Below, piece by piece: positions 1 to 12,000 of a stretch of DNA of 28,255 bases. Numbering within the stretch: position 1 is the first letter of the stretch; each line of letters opens with the position of its first letter. The stretch spans positions 1 through 28,255 of IMG/VR virus record IMGVR_UViG_3300017958_001591; one strand, written 5' to 3'. The position numbers were made by a program, and so were the translations under genes. The notes beneath the pieces were generated by a model. The model worked only from the letters and a program-made list of their open reading frames with translations. It searched no databases and was not told where the DNA came from. Source of the stretch: a virus.

Positions 1-3000
1 ACCTTGGTCTTGTGTAAATCTTTTTACCACATGGAAATCTAAAATTTCGCTGTATGCACCACTACCTGCACAACCATTTCTAAATGTTAATGGTGCATTA
101 CTACAAGAACTAATTTTTACATATTCAGTGTCGCTACCAGACACTGTTGTTACAGTTGCACCCGGTATATCAACACACTTGAGATTTTCGGCAAAGCCAG
201 CAAATCCACCTCCCGGTAAACTAACTGACTCGCCATTAATAATTAATACATCTCCTGGTGTTGCACCAATTACATCATCTCTAGAAATTTTCACACTAGG
301 TGTTGGTTTATAGATATTACAGAAAATTGGGTTGCCTGCAGGAATATGTATTCCACCTTCTGTTCTTCTTGTTGGTGTAATAGTAATAACAGGATTTTCT
401 GTATAGTTGAAATCTGTTATGTTTGGATATAAAGTATCATCATCTTGTCCGTCACCTGGGTATCCTGGAATATCTGCTAAAGGCGTTGTTTCTGAGAAAT
501 TAATATCTTTTAGTGTGATGTCACCACTAAATGCATCTTCAGCATATACTGGTACGCCATCTGGCAATCCAGTTGTAATTGGTTTTGGAATACCGAACAA
601 AATATCTTGTCCGTTAGCAATACTCGATATCAACGAACCAAATAATGTGTTAGCACCGTCTCGTGATCTGATCGCTCTAGGGAACAGAGGAATAGGTCTT
701 GGGCTAGGCGTTGCTAGAGGTTTAACTTTACCACCACTTACTCGCTGAGAAGTTGTATTAGAGTAGTTTATACCTGTAGTGCTGATTGGTTTGTAAATGC
801 CATAATTCTGTGCTGACACAAACTTAGTAGGTGTAGTTTTTCTCAATGCTTTTGGAATACTTCTAAATCCAGTCATTGGAGTTTGACTCCAACCTGCAAA
901 GTTTTGATAGTAATTATTTGAATCCCAAATATTAGCATACTTGCCGCCTAAATAACTAGAACCAGTGTAGTATCCAGTTGGAGAATAAATTGGGGTATTA
1001 TAACCTGTGCCTGTTCCGTATGATCCTGTTCCATAGTCACTATCATCGCTACCGCCTGAGGTTGTTTTGCCTCCTGGGTTACTGTTTTGTGATTTTAATG
1101 CATCTTTACTTAATCCGTTCATGGAAGGAACATCAACACACATTGCATATATGCTACTACCAGAGGCCGCTTCTACTACAACTACAACAATCTCACCATC
1201 TGTTGGATTTAGTGTGCCTTCAATTACACCGGTGTACTGAATATAGTCTTTACTGGCAGGCTCTCTAACAAAGTTTTTGCTAACACTGTTTTTGAGACTG
1301 GTTAAGTATTGTGAATTAGCATTGTTAGCACTTGCTAGTAAATAATCTTTTTCGCTTGTTGTTGCGTTTCTAACTTTGTTTTCGCTTAGGCTTGTGCTAA
1401 ACTTTTTATTACTGCTCGATAGTGCTGTACTTTTACTTGCAACCTGATGAACACTAAACTTGTCGCCCGCACTGTATCCGTGGAACACTAGAGAAACTTT
1501 TCCTTTACAATCCAATGTATAGAAATATTTGTGCGACCCTGATGATTGACTGTATGCTCCGCCTGATGCTTGAGTAGCAAAGAATCTCAGCCACTTATCA
1601 CATGTTGCTGGAACCGGTGGTGCAACAGAACTGTTAATAATCTGTGCTACTGCACCATCGTAAAATGTGCTCACAGGATCAGTAGCATACTGAGTATTAG
1701 GTTTATCAAAAAATGTATCACCGATAGCATCCGGAATTAGTCCATTGTCATCTAGTTGTTGATCAGTCAGTGACCACATTAATGATTCTGCTTTTGTTAC
1801 TTCGTTTGTATAGAAATCATAATCTTCTTGTTCATCTATTGCAGTCTTAATTAAAATAGGACCATATGTTGATTGTCCAAATGCAAAATTAATAGGTAAT
1901 CCACCTAGGCCATCGAGACCACCACTACCAGCACCCCCGTTAGACTTCTGTCTAGCACTATTGTTACTTGGTCTAAAGATCCTCAGATCGTCCCCGGTAT
2001 ATCTAGTGCCGTCTGGTAGTTCAATATATTCAATATCTAATTTTCTATCAAGAGAGTTATCATTAAATACATCCTGCTTCCCTAGTTCAGCACTATAGAA
2101 TGTTACCTTATAATCATTCCATGAACCAGAAGTACACAGATACACAGTTTTAGAACTGTCTAATTTACCAGCAGTAATCATTAGTTTTAGCATGCCGCCT
2201 TCTTCAACAGATGGTTTATCATATGTTAATGAAAAACTGTACTCTGGTGGTTCTGGTGGTGGTGGCGGATTGTATGGTGGCTCTGGTTTAATAATAGGAT
2301 CACTTTGCTCACACTTAGACTTCAATCCTGCTAAAGCACCACCATTAGTAATTGGTCCACTGCCACTGGGGCCTGGGCCTGAAGGGCCTGAAGGGCCTGG
2401 TCCTGAAGGGCCTGGTCCGCTTGGTCCCGGTCCGCTTGGTCCTGGTCCGCTTGGTCCCGGTCCGCTTGGTCCCGGTCCTGGAGTACATGTTGTACCAGGA
2501 ATTGGTCCTGGGTCTGGACTAAAGTGTGGATAATTATAGTATTTGTCACAATATAACAAACATGTGGTTGGATCATAATCTCCATCTGCATAAGTGTTGT
2601 TACATGGTGTGGTCTGCTGAAATGTTTTATTATGTGACAGTAATTCACCGACAATATATGTGTGGGCATCTTCTACAGTGATTACCACAATGTCATCTAT
2701 AATATCATCTTCTATACTGACAATATTAACACCCTGAACATTATCGCCTACATGCAAATCTTGTATTTCTACCCAATCATCACCAACTTTAAATTTGTGA
2801 GTGTAAGAACCTATAAATTCAAAGCCGTCATCAAATTTAACTTTGAGTCTTTGCTCTTGTTTAATTTCTACATAGGTTACATTATACAATCCATACTCGC
2901 CAGTATCTTCATGTGCTGTATATACAACATCGCCTACTGATAAATCTCCTGCGGGTTTTGTTTTACCGTCTTGTGATATCTTAATTGGCATCTCAGGTGC

Positions 3001-6000
3001 TGGGCAACTTGTAATAATAGGAATATCAATCGGTTTGATGTCGGTGGTTAGTGTGATAGCATCATCCGTCCATGGTCCTGGTCCTGTAGTATTACTATCA
3101 GCCGGGCCAGTCGGGCCAGTCAGTCCGTCTATATAATCTTGTATAGCATCAACATCGATATTAAAGTTCCACCCAAAACCACTACCAAGTTGTGTGGCTC
3201 CTGAACCGCCATAATTGTCTAACCAGTTTTGAAGGCTGGTTAAGTCCGGTCCTACTGCACTACTAGTACCAGTACTGCTATAATTAACTCCAGGAGTAAC
3301 CGGATTTAAATAACTTGGTAATCCTAGCGGATTAAAATTATCTGGTATTTTGATTGGTGTAGGTTGACTATTCGTGTAACTACTTGGATCAAATGTAGTT
3401 GGTATTGATTCGCTATCAAAATCTAAATTAAATCCTGAATAATCGTTAGCGATAGGATTACTTGTAATTTGCCCTGTTACAGCAATATCAGTCATGTCAA
3501 TAGCACCACTGTTTAATACTTGATTTGTAACATATGGTGTACCACCAGCAGTATTGTTTATACCTCCTGGTATATTTGTTGGATTATCTAACCATGGGAA
3601 GTTCATGCTAAAACTTCCTCGATATCCTAACCATGCCCTCATCATTGCTTGTCGTCTATTAAACGACTCCACCATGCCGTCAGCACTCTTAATGTTATCT
3701 AATTTGATTGTGCTAAAGTTAGGATTAATCACATCATGGTCTAGTGTGCTGACTACTGCTTGAGTGCTAACTTTTGTAGGATATGCATTCAATGTGCCAG
3801 TAACATTACTTGACAATGTGTCTGTGCCTTTGTAGGTAAATGAACCGTTAACTTGTTGCAGTGTTAACACAGAATCGTTCTGTCCTACCACAATAGCAGT
3901 TGCACCACTATTAGCCTGTGTTATTAATTCTCCAGTGATGTCACCTAGGGTAGCAATATTAGCATTGGCTGTTAAAGTAAAGTTTGCATAACTTGTTTTA
4001 TTTTGCCATGGATACAAATCCAGCACTTGCATGTAGTTGTCTCTGGTTAGGTGTGCATTTACAACTTTATTGTAATAACTTATTGGGAAATTGTGAATAC
4101 CAATTTTACCAGTATATCCTGTTATACCTAAGTCTTTATCGAATGTAATCTTAAGGTTTTTAGTTACAATATTACCTGTAGTTGCTGTATTTGCATAGTA
4201 AGGCACATTGATAATAAAAGTATTTGCTGTGGCACTTTCAACATTAAACACACCATTGTATGTACCAGCATCAGTAATTTTAACTTTTTGTCCACTTAAG
4301 AAAGGATGGTCTACTGATGTAACCAATGTCTTACTTCTAGTTTCTAATACCAAATTACCTACATCAACAATACCGTTACCTTGATTAGCCCAGTCAGTTG
4401 TTACAAATGCATTATATTGTGCATTACTTAGACTTACTGTAAATCTTCCTATTTCAACATTACCGACTACAAATGTATTTCCGTATAATGGGAATGTATT
4501 ACCTAATGCAGATCCAAAACTTACTGTAGAGCCATCAAACAAGCCGTCTGTTGCGGCTGTAATTCTCACAGTGTTATTTGCTAGTGCCGCGGCACTTGCT
4601 GAGCTAATTTTGCTAACTGTTGAACTAAAGTTTGTGATTTCATATGTTGAATCAATCGAAGGCGCAATAGAAACAATATTTGCTTCTACCATTTTAACAC
4701 TAGACAGATTACTAATTCTAACTTGTTTAGCATTTACAACTTCCTGGTTGGTCCACACTACAAACTTTTCATTTAAATTTGTATCTTTAACAATTAGATG
4801 ATAATCTAAGAATCTACCAGTATCAATGTCATGTATTTGATTGTTGTCTGTGTATTCAAACAGATCTTTATCAGTGTATAAATATGCACTTCTTTGGCCT
4901 GCTTCGTTTTCAATATAAGATGTATTTGCTTCTATATTCTTAAGTTGGTAGACATTCCATGTTTTGTTTTCGCTTTTTGCAACATGAATTGTGTGACCTT
5001 CATCTGGCTGAACTAAGTTTGTGTCTACAAAAAATGATCTAATGTCTTGCGGTCTAAATGCTCTAAAATCAACATTTGCTTTATGCACATATCCTGCATT
5101 AGGAATTTCTCTAAATTTTTCATCAACGGCGCCGCGCCAATCTATATTTGCTGTTGTTGGCCAAAGTCCGTTTTCTTTAACACCCAAAGGTTTTTTGAGG
5201 AATCGTTTGTTGTCATCTATATCGATTAATATAGTATCATCATTTTTAACATCTGGTGTTATTTCATAAATTCGTTTGCTCTTAACTAGAGCAGTAATAT
5301 TATCTGTAGCAGTAACCTTAATTCTAATTGTAGCATTAGGTAAATCGCCTTGATAGTTTTCATTCAATGTGATCGTAGAATGTTCTTTAATGTAGATGTT
5401 AGCACCTGCGGCTAACATTTTATTTTTTAAACTGCCTACATCATATATTTTTAAACTGGTACTACTTAAAAACTCGTATCGTTTCCAGTCAGGAGTATTA
5501 ACCAATCTATCGCCATTAACATAAACATCTACATGAGGATATATGTTTTCTGTTGCAACAATATTATTTGCATCTACATTAAATGTTTTATTGTTAAATG
5601 GACTGATTAAAGTTATGTTCCCTGAATAAACTGTATCAGGAGAAACTAAGCCACCACTACCAGGAATAATTTTTTGTGAGTTAGGAATACCAGAAGTTAC
5701 AAAACTTAATGCTGTTCTACTACCGTGATCATATACCCAGTTGTTTCCATTGTCAGACGGAACAGCAGTTCCGTTAATTGTCATAGCAATATGAGAAGCA
5801 TTAGTTTCCGAACCTGTGCCATCTGTTTTAGCATCGAATGTGTCTATGCTAAATGATTGCTTAGGTTGATACCTTCCTGGTGTTAAGTTTAAATCACTAA
5901 GTGTGGTTCCACTCTCTGTGAGAGTAAAGTCACTACCAACAATAGATATTCTGCCTTGTACATTTACAGGAGCAATTTCATCTACATCGTAATCGCCATC

Positions 6001-9000
6001 TACTACCATATTAAATGTTGCAAATGATGCTTTAATGTTTGCATTTACATCTGCATTATTATTGATTGCATCTGCAATCATATACAAATTACTTGCACTG
6101 CTTACATCAATGTCAACATTTGCATTACCAAAGTGATCAGTAATAGTAATGTTGCTTAAAGTCATGCCACTTAAATTATCTGATACTATTGCTGTACTTT
6201 GTGCCTGAGGTGATTTAAATAAATGCCTTGTGTCGCTTATTAAAATGTTACTTGCAATAATATTAAGGCCGGTGGTTTGTTCGTATCCAGAGCCTTCATT
6301 TGTAACTTCTATGGAAGAAATTTCTCCTGCACTGTTCAATACTGCTTTTGCAGTTGCCGTAATCTTAGGATCTTTAATAGGCTGATTTATTTCTATTGAA
6401 GGTACACTGTGATATCTATGACTAGTGCTAACCACATTAATTTTATCTACTACGCCGGTTGTGTCTTCAGGGAATGCTAAAGTAATTAATTGAGGATCTG
6501 AAACAATATCATCTCTATCAATCTTCAATTCAATTGCTTGATCATTTTCTAAGTCACCAAAATCTCCAACCTTAACAGCCCATTCATCAAATATTGTCAT
6601 ATTTCCTTGAATGATGTTGTTGCTCTTAGAAATTTTCTGTAGAGAAGGTATAGTACCTTTCTCTCTAATCATACCACTATAAAATTCAAATTGTGTATCA
6701 TCGTCCATCTCTAAATCAGATAGATATGATTTTTCAGTATACCCAAATAGTCCTCTAGCCCTTTCGTATAAGTGTTTTTCAACTGGCACAAATCCTAATT
6801 CATGGTAACGGCCTAAACTTTGTGCCATGTTGTCTAAGTTAGGTTTAAGTTCGTCGCCTTGAATAATAAAACCTTCACTGCTAAATCTACCATCCCAGTT
6901 AGCAGTCTTCTTACCTTTTAATCTTAATCTATTTTGTTTTTGATTGTATAAAGGATTGTAAATTGTATCATTAAATTCTGTTAAATTATCTACAGTCAAC
7001 GCATGTTCAATTTCTTTAGTGTACAACAGGCATCCATAGATTTGTGTGCCGGATGGCGGAATAACTTCTATTCTGTTATCAACACGAACTATTTCACACT
7101 CAGTTGGCTGAATTGCTTTACCATTTTGATCTATAAGATTAAATTGGCTTCTTTCAATTCTGTTTACTTTTGCAATAAATCCGGTCTCACTCTCAAATGC
7201 TACTTTAGTAGCCATCGGTGAAAGTTCGATAGTGTTATTATTTTGCCATCCGCCTGCTATCCAAAATAAGAATTGCTTACCTGCGTATGTCCAATTTCTT
7301 GCGTCATTAATACCAACATCAAATCCACCAAAATCAAAACCTAAACTTTCATGGTAGTTTCCTAATGCTATTAAGAATTCGAACACTTCTTGGTGAGTAG
7401 CAAATACCGTATCGTATTCTACTCTTACTACTTCTGGTAAAGATTCTTGATAAATTACTCCTTTGACCGATCCTCTAGTTGGAAGACCAGATAATGATTG
7501 CCAAAGAGAACTTATAAATGACTCACTGCTGGTCACAAATGTAGGTGCTCGATAAAATCTATCTTGATAAGCAACAATAGTACCTTTCTGATATGCTGTT
7601 AATGGTTCCCATGGAACAAACTCAACTGCTTCGCCACCTACTTCAAATGAACTAGTTGGACCAAATTTGTTAGGTTTTAATGTGTTAAAGTATCCTAAAT
7701 TTTTATCGTATCCTTTAACTTTATAACCATTTTCAATTTTTTGTACAATTACACCACTATAAAAGTTTCTATTTTTATATGGTGAACTATGAATAGTAAT
7801 CTCAATATTTTCATTTGGAATAATGAGACTGCTTCTAGTGCTTGTACTACTAAACTGATCGCTTCTAACTTTCAATGTGTCTTTGTCTGTAAAGCCTTCT
7901 ACTCTATGCGACAGTTTAGTATTTACTGTTCTTATTTTATCTACAAAATCAGTCTTAGTATTAAGTCCTTGATATGTTAACCAAGAATGTATAAATTGTG
8001 TATAACCTGTATTAATAATTGTGTCATTGTTCGCATCTAAGTCGCCATGAATTCTAAAATGGTCTGCTGACTTAAATTTAAATATTTCTCTATCAGTTTT
8101 ATTAATAAGTTTGAAACTTTCTGCAGGAGGTGTTTCAGTATTTGTTGGGTCTGCAAATAATGTTACAAATCTTCCGGGCTTAGCCAGTAACAATGCTTCT
8201 GTTATTGCAAATGGATACGATGAACTATACTTCCATGCATTTTCTACAGGTGCGCCATCGCCAAACTTCCAATCATTAGATATTAAATTACCTGAACCTG
8301 TAACTGTGGTTACTATATCATATGTGCTAGTGATTGCGTTTAATTCACCTACTGTAGTAATATTGCCTGCGTTATTTTCTTCAGGTTTAAGTGCAACGGC
8401 ATAGTATTTGCCTGACCAAGTATATGGTTCACTAGAACCCCATATTGCATCTGTAGAGTCTTTTATTCCACCAAATGCATACGGGAACATAGGGTTGCCG
8501 TTATAATCTACTGTAGTAACATAGTAATAAATAGGTGTTGTAGGAGATTCAGGTGTTACACCATATCTCATGTTGTATTTTGCTAGTCCAGGCTTGAATC
8601 CTACAAAGCCATCTGCACTATCATCTGTTGCATCATATTCATAATCTTCTAAGTATTCACCAGTATGGTACCCGCCTGGGCCACTGCTTCTTGTTCCAGA
8701 TTTAAGTCTAAAAACACTTTTAATATTTGTAATACCACTACTGCTGTCCATAGCATCAGCATAACCATAAGGACCGTAAATTGGTAATCCATCCCATGCA
8801 AATCCTACAATAGGTGAATGCTCTGTTGTACTCCATTCCTCTAAGCCTGCATGTTTAGGCTCAATAATGTAAGTTCCTTTAGGTGCTGTTTCGTTTCTAT
8901 AAATCGGGTTTTCATGCCATGTCCCTGATGCATCTGTTTTGTTTTCATCTTTTAAACTGTAAATAGGCACACCAGTAACAGTAACACCAACAAAGTTATC

Positions 9001-12000
9001 ACCTAGCTCGTCTGCAAATCCCTGGGCAACTACGCCTTCAGGGACAATACTGCTATTTCCCATTTGTTCAAATGTATAATTATAAAGTTGGAAACCAGAC
9101 TCTATATTGTCATTTCTAATATAGATATTTGCAATTTGGAAACTGTCAAACCCAACACCCACAGTATCCCAACCAGTAGTATCCCATGTAATCCTTGCAG
9201 ATGTACCAGTACCGTATGTTACATTAATACCGTTAGGAAGATTATTGTGTCCTTGACTGTCATAAAACTGGTCTGTAATATCTAAACTAGCAACTCTTGC
9301 GTTTGACCAATTAAGTGAGTTTGTTGTAGAACCGTTACTAGATATCTCACCAGGACTTAAAAGTGTACCTGTTTTTGTTACTGGTAATAAATTAGACAGA
9401 CCTGGTCTTGCAAAATTATTTTTAATTTTGTAACTTTCATCGGCAAAGTTTTCTCTAGGCCCTTGCCTAATAATACCTAGTTCTAAATCGTTCCACATGC
9501 TCTCATTTAGAGCAGTGTAGTCGGTGCCATATTGCGTATCCCACCAAGTTGGCTTTTCAAAGAAACCCAACATTTCCCATGGATGAGTATGGGGTCTCAC
9601 TGTATCGTAGTAATAATTGTACCAGCCTCTCCAGTGACCTGGAAGATCTATATTGCCTCTGTAATTCCAAGTCCACTTGTCGTTTTGATCAAAAAACTCG
9701 TTTTTCTGATAATCTGTTTTATTTGCACTAGACCAGATAATAAAATTATGTCTTAATAAATCTGCATATTCTTTAGGCTCAAAATCTGTATCTCTAAAGT
9801 AACCAGCTCGTACATCTGTTGTGTTCAATTTTGGTAAACTGTTTGCATCTCTAAATTGTTTTTGACAACTGTTGTAAATTCTTTTTTCAAACTCTAATAA
9901 AATATCATCAGTGATGTTACCAACTGTTGGTGTTTTACTGCCATCGTGTCCTATTACAACATCTATAGGAGTTTGATACGATGAATCTGTTTCTATTCTA
10001 GGTTGATGTAACGGATATATGCCCATTGCACTCGGTGTAGGAGGACATTCAGCACTGTCTCTGTTTTCATCATACAATTTTACAATAATTGTGTCGCCTA
10101 CTGATAATGTGAATTTAGAAGAATCTAATTGAACCGTAATTGGGTTAGTGCTACTAAATGTATATTCATCATCTAATAATAAAATGCGAGGGAATTCATC
10201 GTTAAATGCTTTATAGTAAACTAGTGCAGTATTTTCTAAAAGTGCAACATCTTTATATTCGTCTAGTGTATATTCAAACTCTGCAACATCTGTAACATCA
10301 AATGTTTGTTCTACAAAGTTATCTCCATACGGTAAAATATAACTAGTTGCAAATACACCTTTACCTATACTGTATGATACTGTATTTCTTAAAACTTTTT
10401 CAAGTAAATATTCATTTGAATAAAGACTAGTATCAAATGTATTATAATATTTTTGTATTTCTGATTTTAATCTGTTTTTAAACTTTTCGTATTCTCTGCC
10501 AACAAATCTAATAGACTCAAGCAAGTTATGTGGTTGATCGTCTAATAAAAACGCACCTAAGATCAAATTATCGTTTGACATGGTAATGTCAGTTGCGTGT
10601 ATTAAATCTTTAGGACTAGAATCAAAATTGTTGCTTGCTAATGCATCACCTGCAAATCCGTCTTGACTTTCTACAAATCTCTTAAAGTGAGGCAAGTACT
10701 GAGGTTCTGCAATAATTTCTATATCATTCTTATCAGGGTTGTTTCTCCAACTTAAAGGAATATCATATCTACTATTATTAATTAATCGTAAGCCATCATC
10801 ACTTACAACTTCAATTTCAATGATATCGCCATTTTTAAAATCAAATTTTGAAAATACGATGTTTCCGTCGTTATAAGTGTAATCAGAAATTATAACACTG
10901 TTCTTTTTAACTATTATATCATAACCACTAGGCGTGCCTAATCTAGTGTTTGGTACTGCACCAATATCGTAAATTAAAGTCTTATCTTCGATAATATTAG
11001 CATCAATAGTGTATGTTGTATGAATTTTTTGACGAGATAAAGCATCTACTGTCTTCCAATAAGAATGATACTCTGTTTTGTTGCCAAGTAATTTATAATA
11101 AAACGCACCTTTTATAGAACTGTTTGTACTACTACCGAATGGTTTATAGTTATATGATGCTGTTTCTATACAGTTCTCAAAACTAATTTCACTAGCACTT
11201 TTAAATTGACTGTAACTTAAAGGGAACCCTAATACACTATCATTTGTGCCTGTTCCTACTTTATAAGAAAATATCTTACAACCGTCAAAAGATGAACTAG
11301 GATAAATGCCAAGATTGTTTAATGATCTATTTTTATCGTCGTATAAATTAAACAGAGGTGCTTGGTTGACATTTGTTTTATTTTGTGCCTGCTGGAATCC
11401 TGCATCTGTTACCAAATAATCTATTCCACTATAATTAATACCATTTTTAATATTAAATGTATCACCTGTAGCAAGCACAGCACCTTCTGCTGTTAAAGCA
11501 ATACTTGAACCTACACCGCTTACTTTATAGATAATGTTTTTATTTGTTTCAGATTCGTTATCAAAAACAATTAACATATTGTTAGTTAAATCAACATTAT
11601 CTATAGTAAATGTTGATTGGCCTTGTATGTCTGATATGAGATTTTCTGTAACAAATAAATCTACTTCACCTCGATAATTTGTACCGTGGTTATACATTTC
11701 TATTCGTCTATCGAATTCTATAATAGGTCTTTGAGCTCTGTATTTTTTATCCGGTAATGTATCACCTACATCTAAAAAGTTATTTCTATGATACCAGTGG
11801 TTACATCTACTCCAAGCAGAACCAACTACTGATCCTCTTTCTATAACCATGTAGTCTGAGTATTCTTGATTTGCTTGAGCACCAAACATTCTATTACTAA
11901 TACTTTGCTTGGTTAGATAAATGCTTTCTCCTACACCACCTACAATATAATTTGTTGCAATATAACTAGAAGGTATAACATAATTACCAACAAAAGAAAT

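Noticed and set aside
2340-2490. Collagen-like triple-helix domain
   Set aside because: Glycines alternate at spacings of 3 and 2, which breaks the every-third-residue requirement for a collagen helix.
2340-2490. CRISPR array
   Set aside because: The 15-nt units are directly adjacent with no spacers, are in frame within a coding sequence, and have no cas genes nearby.
2192-2533. Plus-strand Gly/Pro-rich open frame of 113 codons
   Set aside because: It lies antisense to the giant frame across the PGPSG array. Its composition is the complement of that repeat, and it has no ribosome site or promoter.
2331-2669. Minus-strand 112-codon frame with QDRDQA-like repeats
   Set aside because: This is the same 15-nt repeat read in another frame of the giant gene; composition and lack of a ribosome site mark it as a shadow.
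2629-3006. Splicing-competent intein with homing endonuclease
   Set aside because: The domain has only 126 residues with no endonuclease insert, and the residue after the terminal Asn is Lys instead of Cys, Ser or Thr.
407-9756. Numerous plus-strand frames of 60-113 codons opposite the giant gene
   Set aside because: They overlap a continuous minus-strand coding frame, lack ribosome sites, and have erratic composition, so they are antisense shadows.
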